Below are positions 1-10,319 of a stretch of 64,000 nt of DNA, in pieces. The position numbers and the translations under genes were made by a program. Below the pieces are notes generated by a model. That model did not search any database. It saw only the letters and a list, made by a program, of their open reading frames with translations, and was not told the DNA's origin. The stretch lies in the NCBI GenBank assembly GCA_011799875.1, contig CM022301.1, positions 88,059,667 to 88,123,666 on the forward strand, written 5' to 3'. Numbering within the stretch: the stretch's first letter is position 1; the number at the start of each line of letters is the position of its first letter. This stretch comes from Thinopyrum elongatum. Taxonomy: Eukaryota; Streptophyta; Magnoliopsida; Poales; Poaceae.

Positions 1-2
1 GA

Positions 3-108
3 GTGAATCAACGAACTCCACAAGCATCTCCCTTTCTCCGGTCATATGATAGGTGCATCCACTATTGATCACCCATTGTTTTCCACCGGAGATATAGTCC
101 TACAAGAA
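3..108 (-). pseudogene. copia protease domain start (partial)
   Basis: Reading on past the gag stop in the same frame, after a second stop codon, gives a peptide with the retropepsin-type motif NSGCTYHMTG, the copia equivalent of D-S-G-C...HMTG. The usual catalytic Asp reads as Asn here, which would inactivate the enzyme if the base is right. The domain is cut by the window edge. Two in-frame stops (TGA at 111-109, TAG a few codons later) lie between gag and protease, so either the two are made separately or this copy is damaged. Confidence 0.6.
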
Positions 109-2487
109 TCAAGCTTTGGTTATAGGTACCCATTTTGCAATGGGTCCTGGAGAGTTAGCAACAAGGGTCTTAGGAACCCAAATAGTCCAAGCATAATCAT
201 CATAGTTAGTCGCAATAAATTTTGCAAATGTATAGCCATCATCTCCTCTCATGAGGACATAAGATGGATTGTTCTTGCCAGCAAAATCCTTGGGAATGGC
301 CTTGTCCCTAGTGACCTTGCCACTCCCAACAACCCCTTTTTCCTTCTCCTTCTCCTTGTGCCCTTCTTGCACAAACACTACCTTTTGGGGAGGGAAAGGA
401 GTCGGACCGATCTTCTTCTTGTTCTTCTTCTTCTTGTTCTTACCATTCTTGGATGCGGGATCAAACCCAAGTCCCTCCTTGGCAACACACTCCTTTTGGT
501 TACTCAAGAGGTCATTAAGGTTTTTCTCCCCTTGGATGCATGATACAAGCCCTTTCTCAAATTGGGCCTTCAACTTCTTATTCTCCTCTTGGAGAGAGGT
601 GCAATCATGAACAAAGTTAGCCGTACAAGAATCATCATTTAAATCCATATGAGGTACGGAAGTGAGAGCCTTAATGGTTGTAGCTTTAAGTTGAGCATAA
701 GACTCGGTGAGGGCAATGAGGTCGCCTTTGACAACCTTGGAGCTAGTCACAAGGAACTCATGTTCCTCAACAAGTCTCGTGTGATCAACTAGAAGCTTTT
801 CAACCCTAACATTAAGAGCATCTTTGTTCTCAAGAGCAAGTTGCAAAGCATCATTGGTTTTAACAAGGTCAATTTGATGAACCGACAAGGCTTCCTCAAG
901 TGATGCTCTCATGACACTCTCTTCATTTAGTTCGTGCTCGAGGAGTTTGACTCTCTCTTTTTCCTCTATGAGGAGGTTTTCAACGTTCTCAATAAAGTCA
1001 TCGCATTCGGCGAGTGACTTAAGGAGATCGCCAAAACGAGCACGAGCTTCACCATGAAGAGTTTTCATGAAAGCCATCAAGGATTCCTCATCATTATCCA
1101 TGCCCTCATCACACTCATCCTCCACTATCTCACATGAGACATTGGGAGTGTAGATGGCAGGTTTTTTTGATTTGGACTTTGTTTTTACCTCTTTGGCCAT
1201 AAGGCACTGATGAGAGAAAGGCTTGTCCTCGTTTGTAGAGTCGAAGAGGCCGGTGGTGGAGGAGGAGGTAGTGGCATGCATGGCAATGGCGGCCGTGCCC
1301 ACTTGGTCATCATCACTGTCATCTTCATCTCCGGACATGTATTCCTCATGAACAAAAGCCTTGTCATCGTTCCTCTTTGCAAACTTGGTGAACTTCTTCT
1401 TCTTGAGCACAAGCTTCTCGGACTTGTCTTCACATCTCTCATACGGACAATCATGCACAAAGTGTCTTGGGCTATCACAATTGTAGCATTTCCTTCGTCT
1501 AAACGATCTTCCTTGAAGATTCTGCCCTTTGTTTGCCATGGTCCCGGAGTACTTTTTGACTAAAAGAGCCAAGTCTTCCGCAAAGTCATTTGCCGGGCAA
1601 GAGGTGTCACCATCTTCCTCACATATCTCTTCACTCACTTCTTCATCCCTTGAGGGTTGGCTCATCACTTTCTTGGCCTTCAAGGCAAGATTGGAGTTCT
1701 TGGTTGCTTGAGCAATTGCAAAGGTCTTCTTGGACTTGGTCTCCAAAAGAACATGAGTGGAGAAAGTGGAGACAACTTGAGCCGTGGTCAACTTGTGATA
1801 ATCCAGACGTTGATGTATCATCATGACCATGGTGTGTTCCGTGAGAACCATAGCATCTATGAACTTGTCCTTGATGAGATCATCATTTGCCCAAGTGCAC
1901 CCAAAGGTTCTCAAGTTGAGCACAAGGGACTTTAGCCTTCGGTAAACCTCTTCCGCGAACTCGCCCTCATTCCTCACAAAGAGATTGACTTCTTGCTTGA
2001 GCAAAGCCAATTGAGATCTCCGAATTGCTTCATCTCCTTCGAGGGCCTCCTCAAGGCAATCCCAGATTTCCTTGGCGGTCTTGAGAAGAGCAATGGAGTC
2101 ACTATAGTCTTCGGTCACCGCGGTGCGCAACATGTTGTGGGCGGTTGCATTAAGTTGATCATCAACCGCTTCTCTTGGAGTGAGATTCATTGGGTCCTTG
2201 GGGTTGAATCCATTGACCATAATCCACCAAAGTTGTGTTGAAGCACTACGAATATGAGACTCCATATCTAGCTTCCATTTAGCAAACGCATTAGCTTTCA
2301 AAGGGGGCGGAGGCCCAACAGGATTAATGCGGGGATGTTGCAAGGGTTGCGGAGAGCAAAAGGGTTCCACGACATTGTACTTGGGAACTTGAGTACGAGC
2401 CGGAGAAGCAAGAGGTTCTCTCGAGTCATTCGCATCATGAATGGCATTTGGATCAAACGAGTTTGATGCGGATGTCGAGGGCTTCAA
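109..2487 (-). CDS. Ty1-copia Gag (long form) with zinc knuckle
   Basis: This is a 792-codon open frame with the make-up of a plant copia Gag: an N-terminal UBN2/retrotran_gag-type region (about residues 60-260), a zinc knuckle C-X2-C-X4-H-X4-C (CYNCDSPRHFVHDC, about residues 335-350), acidic and serine-rich linkers, a coiled-coil-like stretch rich in Glu, Leu and Lys (about 490-640) and a Lys/Asn-rich basic tail. Gag packages element RNA in cytoplasmic particles. It lies 0.26 kb inside the PBS, as expected. No ATG opens this frame: it begins at a TTG with a TGA two codons upstream, and a nearby ATG is in another frame, so a small indel probably removed the start. It is probably not functional as it stands. 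Confidence 0.8.
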   Translation of the reverse strand: MKPSTSASNSFDPNAIHDANDSREPLASPARTQVPKYNVVEPFCSPQPLQHPRINPVGPPPPLKANAFAKWKLDMESHIRSASTQLWWIMVNGFNPKDPMNLTPREAVDDQLNATAHNMLRTAVTEDYSDSIALLKTAKEIWDCLEEALEGDEAIRRSQLALLKQEVNLFVRNEGEFAEEVYRRLKSLVLNLRTFGCTWANDDLIKDKFIDAMVLTEHTMVMMIHQRLDYHKLTTAQVVSTFSTHVLLETKSKKTFAIAQATKNSNLALKAKKVMSQPSRDEEVSEEICEEDGDTSCPANDFAEDLALLVKKYSGTMANKGQNLQGRSFRRRKCYNCDSPRHFVHDCPYERCEDKSEKLVLKKKKFTKFAKRNDDKAFVHEEYMSGDEDDSDDDQVGTAAIAMHATTSSSTTGLFDSTNEDKPFSHQCLMAKEVKTKSKSKKPAIYTPNVSCEIVEDECDEGMDNDEESLMAFMKTLHGEARARFGDLLKSLAECDDFIENVENLLIEEKERVKLLEHELNEESVMRASLEEALSVHQIDLVKTNDALQLALENKDALNVRVEKLLVDHTRLVEEHEFLVTSSKVVKGDLIALTESYAQLKATTIKALTSVPHMDLNDDSCTANFVHDCTSLQEENKKLKAQFEKGLVSCIQGEKNLNDLLSNQKECVAKEGLGFDPASKNGKNKKKKNKKKIGPTPFPPQKVVFVQEGHKEKEKEKGVVGSGKVTRDKAIPKDFAGKNNPSYVLMRGDDGYTFAKFIATNYDDYAWTIWVPKTLVANSPGPIAKWVPITKA

Positions 2488-2748
2488 GCATCAATTTCCT
2501 CCTTGACCGAGGAGTGAACTTCTTTCAACATAGAGGCTTTGAGGTCCGCAAACATTGAAAGAATATCAGCCACGGTCAAGGGGGCACCCGGGTTAATAGG
2601 AGCGGCGGGAGCAACGACCGGGACACCAAGTGCCTCGGGCGCGGCGGGGGTAGGTTTTGACCATCCTCCGCAACGGGTGCGCCACCTCCCTCATTCCCTA
2701 GATCGACCATATCCTCTAAGGTTGTAAAACCTTATATTAGAGCACGAG

Positions 2749-2760
2749 GCTCTGATACCA
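2749..2760 (-). other. primer-binding site (initiator tRNA-Met type)
   Basis: The minus strand reads TGGTATCAGAGC, the standard plant copia/gypsy PBS complementary to the 3' end of initiator tRNA-Met, two bases inside the LTR end at 2763. It fixes both the orientation of the element and the inner LTR border. Confidence 0.9.
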
Positions 2761-2762
2761 AT

Positions 2763-4109
2763 TGAAAGGATCGATACGGTCGACTAGAGGGAGGGTGAAT
2801 AGGAGACTACAAATTTTAATCTTTCTTGTCAATTTTAAGGTTTAGCAGATAAATAGGGTTCACTAGATGTGCAACTAGGTGAACACAACCTATATGACAA
2901 GCAAGCTTAAAGCAAAGTATGCTAGGCAGCAAACTAATTAGCAAGCCAACAAGCATACAAGGCAAAGTAAAGTGCGGGAAAGGATTAACCACAAGTGAGG
3001 CGAGGACGCGGATTTTATACCGAAGTTCACTCTTCCTTGGGGAAGAGCTACTCTCCGTTTAGAGCGGTGCCGGAGCCAAAGCTTGCGGAACGCCACGAAG
3101 GCTCACCGTAGTCTCTTTCGAGTCACCCCCAACGGATGAGCCTCGAATCACTCGGGGTTGGTCTTGAAGGCGACCACCACACCTTTACAAACTTCTCCGG
3201 AGCACACCGCAATCAAGGAAGCTTCCGGAGGAACCTCTAACCGCCTAGGAGCCCAAGCTCCAAGAGTAACAAATCAATGGGGAAGAAATGTTGCGGGGAA
3301 CGCGATTTGGTTTGGTCAAGATGTAGATCGGGTCTTGCTCTCCCAATCCCCAAAGTTTCAACAAGTTTGGGTGGAGGGATTGAGAGTATTGAGCAAAATG
3401 AGGTGTAGCAATGGTGGAGCTCAACAAGACATTAGGGTTAGGGATGGAGGAAGAAGAAGGGGGGCTTTTATAGTGTTTGTGCCCGGGTGGCCGTTTCTGC
3501 CCGTTGGACCCCGTGCGCACGGGCCAAGTCAGCCCCATGCGCACGGGGTATTCAGAGACTTTCACACCACCCCATGCGCACGGGGGTCAAAAGACCCCGT
3601 GCGCACGGGTTACTCAGAGACTTACGCAGTACCCCGTGTGCACAGGGTCATACTCAAAGACTTACGCAGACCCCGTGCGCACGGGGTACCCAGAGAGTTA
3701 CGCAGTACCCCATGCGCAGGGGGGTCAAAAGACCCCGTGCGCACGGGGTACCCAGAAACTTTCTGTTGCAAGCCCTCTGAGTACCACATGCATGCACACT
3801 ATGGAATTTAGTGGTAGGAATGGGTAGGCTGGTGTATATGTTTCGGCAATGACATTCCCACACAACACATATCCACACCGACCCCTCTTAATAGTGCGGT
3901 CTTTCCTACGACTCGAAGTAAACCAAAAATAAAACCTTCGAATCACCGGAAGACCACGCCTTTGATCTTTTTGAATTGGGGGGTCGCACATCTCCATCAA
4001 CCGCAATATGGAACCAATATCCTGAGATAAAGTATAGCACCAGATATTAGTTCCACTAACCACATTGTCATCACACCAAAATAAAGTTTAAGTGCTAAAT
4101 GCACTTTCA
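2763..4109 (-). repeat. 5' LTR of the minus-strand copia element (1347 bp)
   Basis: The right border of the internal region is set by the PBS. On the plus strand the LTR begins TGAAAGGATCG and ends GCACTTTCA, giving TG...CA ends with a 6 bp terminal inverted repeat. The outer end coincides with the break in the neighbouring Harbinger transposon. The partner LTR is outside the window. A GC-rich palindrome array lies inside it (3509-3748). Confidence 0.75.
3509..3748. repeat. array of near-perfect 16 bp palindromes in the LTR
   Basis: About eight copies of CCCCGTGCGCACGGGG or one- to two-base variants (CCCCATGCGCACGGGG and similar) occur in 240 bp. They are separated by short spacers of two kinds, TCAAAAGA and variants of TACTCAGAGACTTACGCAGTA. 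Each unit can fold back on itself. The array lies in the LTR, upstream of gag. Confidence 0.9.
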
Positions 4110-6037
4110 ACAATGTCACACGTAAATAACAAATGTTGGTACGAAGCATAGATAGTGTTTACATAAAATTTATTAAGTGCACAACTCAAGCATTAGCTCC
4201 TTGGTTTCCATTGTGGGTCCGCATGTGCTCCACAAGATCATTGAGTAGCTGCGTGTGCACCTGATGATCTCGAAGATTCTGATGCATCTGCAGAAAGTTC
4301 ATGAGCTGAGCCGCATCTTGATCTTCCGGGATTTCAACTTGTTCTCCAGGTGCTTCAAAATCATTGGTTTGGGCTACACCATCACCCTCATCCTCGACAA
4401 TCATATTGTGCACAATAACACAACATGTCATCAGCTGCCACAAAGTTTCTGATTCCCACATCATTGCAGTACTTCGCACAATTCCCCAATGAGCTTGAAG
4501 CACACCAAATGCCCTCTCCACATCCTTCCTAGCCACTTCCTGCATTGTAGCAAAGTGGCTCCGTTTATTGCCATGCGGTTCAGATATGGTCTTCATAAAC
4601 GCCGCCCACTGAGGATAGATACCATCGGCAAGATATTATCCCATGTTGTAGTCTCGGCCGTTGACGGTGTAGTTGCACGGCGGTGATTCCCCATTGCAAA
4701 GCCTCCTGAACACCGGAGATCGTTGAAGCACGTTATGTCGTTGTGAGAACCCGGCATTCCAAAGAAAGCATGCCAAATCCATAAGTTATGTGATGCCACC
4801 ACTTCTAGTATGATGGTGGCCTCTCTGGTGACCTTGATACATTCCCCGCAAACCTTTGGGGCAGTTCTTCCATTGCCAATGCATGCAATCAATTGATCCG
4901 CGCATTCCTGGAAACTCCATTGCCTCTCCAATAGCCAACAACTTCTTCGTGTCCTGTGCATTTGGTTCTCTGAGATACTCAGATCCAAACACTTCCACCA
5001 CGGCGCGGGCAAACTTGACAGTAGTCTTCAAGCACGTGCTCTCCCCCATCCTGACCATCTCACCAACGGCATCTGCAGCAGTGCCAAGTGCAAGCATCCT
5101 CAGAGCAGCCGTGCACTTCTGCTTCGCAGAGAAAGAGAGTTGTCCGCAGCAATCCCTTGTGAGCTTGAAGTAGTCTTCATGTGCCTCCACTCCCTCGACA
5201 ATGAGCAAAAACAATGGTTTCCACATGCGAAAACAGCGACGAAACCATGGATCATCCGGGAAAGTAGGATTGGGAGGAAGGTAGTCCCTGTGCAGTAGCT
5301 TTGCTCCGGACACCCTATCTCAGTTGATCACTCTTCTCCCTTTGATTGAGCCCTTGAAGTTGAGAATATGCTCCACTTGCCGGTCCATTTCCTCTTGCAT
5401 GCTCATGAGCATGATCATGTCCACTTCTTTGTCCGAATCCGAGGAATCGAAGAACTCATCTTGAATCATTTGATCAAGCTCCGTCAGTCCATACTCCTCG
5501 TCCGACGAAGCTTCGGAATCCACCGTTTTCCCTAATGAAATGACAAAAAATCCGGTCGGGCAATGTGTCGATCACATCAAGCGCAAGGCGGAGCCAGAGA
5601 GTTGCCGAACGTACCGCGGTGGCGTTCGGGCCGGCGACGACGTCCCCCGCAGCGAGGACGGGAGAGAGGACTGCTCTGCCGGAGCTGGCAGTGCAGAGGC
5701 TAGGAACGGTTTCGGAGCGCGCGCGGCGACGGAGCTGCTAGACGGACGGCGCAGAGGAGAAAGAAGAGAGGAGATAGCAAATGGATCCAACAGGTCTTGG
5801 GGGTGGATTTGATGCAATTTGCGGTGGGGTTGGGCTATCAGGTCCGACGTGGCGGGCGTGCCCGGGCGCCTGCATATCCGCCCCATATTTGGGTTGGATA
5901 TGAGGGGTGCCGATCAGCCCGGGCGTTTGAGGCCCGTTTAAGAAGCCCGTCTGGATCGAAAAATCATGACCGGTCAGTGACCGGGCTGCCCGCCCGGGCG
6001 TATGAGACGGATTTGAGGCGTCCGACTGTAGATGCTC
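4110..6037 (-). mobile_element. PIF/Harbinger DNA transposon, truncated on the left by the copia insertion
   Basis: The element holds a Harbinger-type transposase on the minus strand and ends on the right with GAGCATCTACAG-type terminal sequence (read on the minus strand from 6037), followed by TAA at 6038-6040, the 3 bp target type of this superfamily. The matching left terminus is not in the window: the sequence is interrupted at 4109/4110 by the copia LTR, so the rest should lie beyond that retrotransposon. The Myb/SANT-like ORF1 usual in autonomous members is not seen here. 5540-6037 is GC-rich and would be the 5' untranslated/promoter side of the transposase. Confidence 0.7.
4186..5523 (-). 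pseudogene. Harbinger (DDE_Tnp_4 type) transposase, degraded
   Basis: The protein can be followed across several frames. An acidic N-terminus (5523-5320) is separated by one in-frame TGA from a long stretch beginning SGAKLLHRDY (to about 4830). A frame change and a second one near 4735 lead to the remainder, which also has a TAA near 4636, and then to the C-terminus from KTISEP to 4186. The three catalytic acids appear kept: Asp in GSIDCMHW, Asp in GSHNDI, Glu in DVERAFGVLQ. The family cuts and pastes DNA at TAA/TTA targets. With two stops and at least two frame changes it cannot make an active enzyme. The first stop fits a CGA-to-TGA change, the kind expected from methylated CpG decay. Confidence 0.85.
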
Positions 6038-6348
6038 TAACCTTGCTGCTCCATGAGCTTGATGGGTTTGGCTTCATTCAGAGGACCGGATTTTCGTGGC
6101 AGGATCGGCCTCCTAACTTTCTAGTCCCAATTCATGTAAACGATTTGATTGTTATTTGAATAAAGTCGCCAAAACTTCATTTTTTTTATTAATGTGAGAT
6201 GTTGGCAAGCAAGGACATGTGGCGGTCTCTTATTGTCCCAGCACAATAATTCGGAGTTTTGAACCCGTTTGAGCCAGGACCGGCTAAAAAAAATTTGCAG
6301 AATTTTTTTGATCTATTCATCTTCAAGGAATTTAATCACTAGCTATTA
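6038..6348. other. intergenic stretch, nothing recognised
   Basis: No supported gene. From about 6262 the sequence matches 14456 onward (shared CCAGGACCGGC), which marks the left edge of the duplicated host segment. Confidence 0.5.
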
Positions 6349-6575
6349 CTCCCTCCGTTCCTTTTTACTCCGCATATAACATTTGTGTCGAGTGCAAAAA
6401 AAATCAACATCTACAATATCAAATATACATAATATAAAACTACATTCCATAATGAATCTAAAGATATTCCTTTGGCATTGTAAATGTTGATAACTTTTTC
6501 TATAAGTTTGGTTGAACTAGAGATACTTTGACTTCAGGCAAAAGTTATATGCAGACTAAAAAGAAACGGAGGGAG
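6349..6575. mobile_element. Stowaway (Tc1/mariner) MITE, 227 bp
   Basis: Terminal inverted repeats CTCCCTCCGTTCCTTTTTA and its inverse form ending GAAACGGAGGGAG, flanked on both sides by TA (6347-6348, 6576-6577). No coding capacity. It sits about 230 bp upstream of the WAT1 TATA box. Copy 2 of the host segment has no MITE at the corresponding place. Confidence 0.9.
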
Positions 6576-6809
6576 TATTAATTTGTTTGCAAAATCTTTT
6601 GCATTTGTATCACAAAATATCACAATTGATTGGGTGATGTCAGTTTTTTTTTTTGGCGGGGAGGGAGGTGCATGGACCGATTCTTGAAACACTGTGTATG
6701 TATCCAATGGAGTAGATGTGACCAACTAACCACATGTACTGTACGCAGTGCAAAACCACTGGCCAGCTGCATTCCACAATCACATCGCCTTTGCTTGTTC
6801 GTTCCTGGC

Positions 6810-6820
6810 TATATATATAT
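6810..6820 (+). promoter_or_regulatory. TATA box of the WAT1 gene
   Basis: TATATATATA-type run about 100 bp before the chosen ATG. The same box (TATGTATATAT, about 14796) stands at the same distance from the ATG in the second copy, so it is conserved between paralogues. Confidence 0.6.
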
Positions 6821-6918
6821 CTCCCCCGTCTTGCCTCTCGGCATTGCGTTGCTCCTTGCTCTTGTCCCAGGGAATCAAGCTCTCGATCTCGATCGTCCCT
6901 GACTCCGTGACTCGGAAC

Positions 6919-9900
6919 ATGGCCGGGCGCGACGGCGACGTGGCCGTGATGGCGGTGGCGGAGGATGAGGCAAGGAGGAGGAGGAGGCAGGCGGAGCGGG
7001 TGGCGCTGCCGGCCGGCATGGTGCTGGTGCAGGTGCTGACGGTGGTGACCATGCTGCTTTCCAAGGTGGCTCTCAACAGCGGCATGCACCCGCTCATCCT
7101 GCTCGTCTACCGGAACCTCGTCGCCGCCGCCTTCGTCGCCCCCCTCGCCGTCGTCTTCGAGAGGTACGTACGCCCGCGTGACCCATCGATCGATGGTATA
7201 CTACGTTAGTTCTAGAGAAAGTACGTGCATTTGTACTTTTTTTTTTGGACTTTCATTTGTACTAATTTTTTGCATGCACGTACGGCGGCGTGCGATGCGT
7301 GTTCGCCGCGGCCGCCCCAAACTGTATATTTCCATGCGTCATCGATTCATTCATGCATGAACCGTCTCTGTATTTTGTTTCAGTATACTGGTTCTTATTT
7401 ATTAGCTAATTAATTCGCTATGCTATGCTATGCATGCGACGCCGGCCACGTAGCTAAGCTAGCTCGAGTGACGAACCGAGTGGATGGACATATATTTGAC
7501 CCGCGTCGGCTGATTAGTTGCCGTGCTAATAAGATGGTCTGGGTCATATATAGATATTATTCATGCAGTTTATTTAATTAGCAATACGTATCCGCACGCA
7601 CTGCCTCTCTAATTTAATATAACACATTTTTTGATACTGTCATGGAAGTAGTAAAACTTTTGACACTGACACACATTTGGCCACAACTACCAAATTCGAC
7701 AATCTTTGGTAATTTTGGGGCGATTAACGTACAAATTAGCTAGTTTCCGTGACAGCGCTAGACATACACTACACACATGCATGCAACTCTCCATTTTGTG
7801 CTGATCGATGGATCGACGGCCGTGATCATGCATGCATGCACATAGTAGTAGGAACACGCCCAGTAGCTGCACTAATTAATGCTACATCTACAAAGATTTA
7901 CTTCTAGATTTTACGTACAAACTGATGTTGAGGATTGTGATTGGTAATAAGGGATGAGGGTGTCCACCCCACTTAAAATCAGGAGGGAGAGAGAGAATTA
8001 GTTTGGAAGGTTATGCAAACCTTTGTAGGTGTAGCATTATTGCTAATTAATTGTACCACTCTTTCCGATTTGGAAAATGATGTATACTCCTGCCCTACTG
8101 CTTAATAGTGTGTGTACAAGACAAACACCTTTTTTTTTTTGCGAAATGTACCAGACCAACACTTGACAGAAGTGGAAAGTTCGGACAAGGATCAGTTGGT
8201 TCAGTGTCCTGACAGCTAGCTAGCTACCGCTAGACACGCCAACTGAACTGCTAATCGAGCGAGATCAGCACTAATTAATGTACTAGCTACTCTGTCTGTG
8301 TGTCAATTTGGAAAGTCACACCTACTCTTGTGAATACGTATTAACCTCTTGAGGTGAGAGCACAAGAAATTAGTAGTACGTACTTCTACTACTAATTAAC
8401 CGAGATGCTAGTAAATTTTATTGCTGCGAATAACCGAGATGGTAATTAATAACTGAGATGTTCTAAAATAATAATAATAACTGAGATAACGTCTCTTCCC
8501 GTCGATGCATGCATGCAGTATCTGGAAAGAACAGTGTCTCCCATGCATCCATTTTTGTGATGCATGTGTCCTGGTCATTTCTCTAGCTGCCTAGCTAGCT
8601 TGTTCTTCTTGTACTGATTAAAAAGTCCCTGCTTAATTGTTTTTGATAGTAACTAATTAAATGAATTGTTGCAGGGAGATGTGGAAGAAGGTGAACCCGC
8701 GAGTGTTGGGCTGGATTTCCCTCAACGCAACGTTCGGGTTCGCACTACAACCACTCCCAATCTATTCTCACAACTAGTAGTAGCTTGTATTTTGTGCATC
8801 CAGCAGTTCTATATTTAGAAATGCATTTGTGATTTGCCCGTTTGCAAACTTCTGCAAAGGCACAAGTCACCTTAGTTATAATTAAACAGCAAATCTGAAA
8901 AAAAAAATACATCATGTTTTCAAGGGAAAAAGCATAATCTTGTTCTGAGTAGAAGAAAAGTAGTACGTGTAACTGGAATGCAGATTAATTCTGGCATACA
9001 GATTGTGCATAAACTCATTCTTAATTATTTTCGATTTACATTAGTATTCCTCTCACAAGCTTATGTATGTATATGTATGTAGAGTACTGCTGGCGATGGG
9101 GCTGTACTACTGCGGCCTGCGGACCACCAGCGCCGCCTACGCCGTCAACTTCCTCAACCTCATCCCCATCGCCACCTTCATCATCGCCGTCGCGCTCCGG
9201 GCCGAGCGCCTCTCCCTCGCCGCCTGGGCCAGCAGGATGAAGCTCCTCGGAGCTGTCGTGGGCGTTGCCGGCACCATGGTCGTCAGCCTCTACAAGGGCA
9301 CCCATCTCCTGCTTCCGCACCTCCGGCAGTCCTCCCACACCAACCCCCACGTCGCCTCGCCCCACGGCGGCCGCGACATGGCCATCGGCACGCTGTTCCT
9401 GTGCGGGAGCTGCGTCAGCTACGCGCTCTGGTTCGTCGTGCAGGCCAAGGTCGCCAAGGTGTTCCCGTCCCGGTACTGGGCCACGGCGCTCACGTGCGCC
9501 GCGGGCAGCCTGCAGTCTGCCGTGGCAGCCGCCGTGGCCATCGTTCTCGCCCCCGCCGGCAACGGACATGGATGGGCGCGCACGTGGACGCTGCGCTGGG
9601 ACCTGCAGCTGGCCACGGTGGTCTACTCCGGGGTGTTCAACACGGGCGTCACGTTCGTGCTCGTGTCGTGGGCGGTGGTGCGCCGCGGCCCAGTGTACCC
9701 TCCCATGTTCAACTCCCTGTCGCTCGTCGCTACCACCGCCGTCGACGCCGTCGTGCTCGGAACCGACGTCTACCTCGGCGGCGTGCTGGGAGCGGCGCTC
9801 GTCGTCGTCGGCCTCTATGCGTTTCTGTGGGGCAAAAGCAAGGAGCTCGCGGCCGCCAAAGCGGTCAACGCCGAGCAGGAGCTGCGGTGTGCAGAAGACG

Positions 9901-9920
9901 CCGACGATGGCATTGCCTAG
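6919..9920 (+). CDS. WAT1-related (EamA/MtN21 family) membrane transporter, three exons, intact
   Basis: Exons 6919-7163, 8675-8737 and 9083-9920 join in frame (phase 2 at both joints) into a 381-residue protein. Introns of 1511 and 345 bp have GT...AG ends (AG|GTACGT, GG|GTTCGC donors; GCAG and GTAG acceptors). The family (nodulin MtN21/UMAMIT, drug/metabolite transporter fold) has about ten membrane helices and two EamA repeats; members export amino acids or auxin, but the substrate here cannot be read from sequence. Visible are an Arg-rich cytosolic N-terminus (residues 19-27), helices from about 33, the conserved ATFG...GLRTTSAAYAVNFLNLIP block (exon 2/3) and the second repeat ending ALVVVGLYAFLWGKSKE. 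An upstream in-frame ATG (6748) precedes the TATA box; the ATG at 6919 has A at -3 and G at +4 and is shared with the paralogue, so it is preferred. No stop or frame change was found. Confidence 0.9.
7878..8038. mobile_element. small TIR-bearing MITE in WAT1 intron 1
   Basis: AATGCTACATCTACAAAG at 7878 is answered by the inverse CTTTGTAGGTGTAGCATT ending at 8038, an inverted repeat with one mismatch that continues imperfectly inward. About 160 bp with no coding content. The superfamily is uncertain because the target duplication is obscured by AATTAAT repeats on both sides. Confidence 0.65.
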
Positions 9921-10050
9921 CGATGTACAGATATCGATGGAATTAATTGAACTATTGAGCCGTAGGAACCTGTGATCACATCGCACACAGTTATTCCAAT
10001 GCGTCCGGGACATAAGACAAAGCAGAGTTATGCTGTTATGTGTGCTAATA

Positions 10051-10294
10051 CCTCCATCCGGATTTATCAGGCCTCTTAGTATTTTGAGCCAAAACTTTGA
10101 CCATTCATAAGATTAATGAAATATAGAATATATACTAGAAAATATACACTGTTGATTTCTATTCGAAAGAGTTTTTCGAAGATATAATATTTGTGACATA
10201 TAGTTTACATTTATTTGTTAAATTTGTTGGTCAAATATTAGCCCAAAATGAGGGGGGGGGGGGGGGGGGGGGCGCTAATAAATCCGGACGAAGG
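10051..10294. mobile_element. Stowaway-like MITE with a 21-G run
   Basis: The left end CCTCCATCCGGATTTAT is answered at the right end by ATAAATCCGGACGAAGG, with TA on both sides (10049-10050, 10295-10296). It lies just downstream of the WAT1 gene and is absent from the matching place in copy 2. A run of 21 G (10252-10272) lies near its right end. Confidence 0.8.
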
Positions 10295-10319
10295 TAGTAG
10301 TTCATCACGCTCGGCGTGG

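Larger units (their letters stand above)
1..4109 (-). mobile_element. Ty1-copia LTR retrotransposon, right-hand (5') part, minus strand
   Basis: On the minus strand the order is 5' LTR (4109-2763), PBS (2760-2749), gag (2487-109), then the start of a protease domain that runs off the left edge. This is the Ty1-copia order. The LTR ends form a short inverted repeat, TGAAAG at 2763 and CTTTCA at 4104-4109. The element ends abruptly inside a Harbinger transposon that continues from 4110, so it probably inserted into that transposon. The 3' half, 3' LTR and second target-site copy lie outside the window, so the TSD (ACAAT at 4110-4114 would be this side) cannot be confirmed. Confidence 0.85.

Noticed and set aside
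109..1563. Plus-strand frames opposite gag
   Set aside because: Shadows of the minus-strand Gag, shown by the zinc knuckle and the PBS orientation.
4255..4686. Plus-strand frames over the Harbinger transposase
   Set aside because: Shadows of the degraded minus-strand transposase, whose D-D-E motifs fix the strand.
6748..6918. Upstream in-frame ATG that would add 57 residues to the WAT1 protein
   Set aside because: It precedes the TATA box, and the second copy keeps the ATG at the later site in a similar context.
9036..10013. 325-codon minus-strand frame opposite WAT1 exon 3
   Set aside because: A mirror frame caused by GC-rich codon use; exon structure, paralogue conservation and membrane-protein character support the plus strand.
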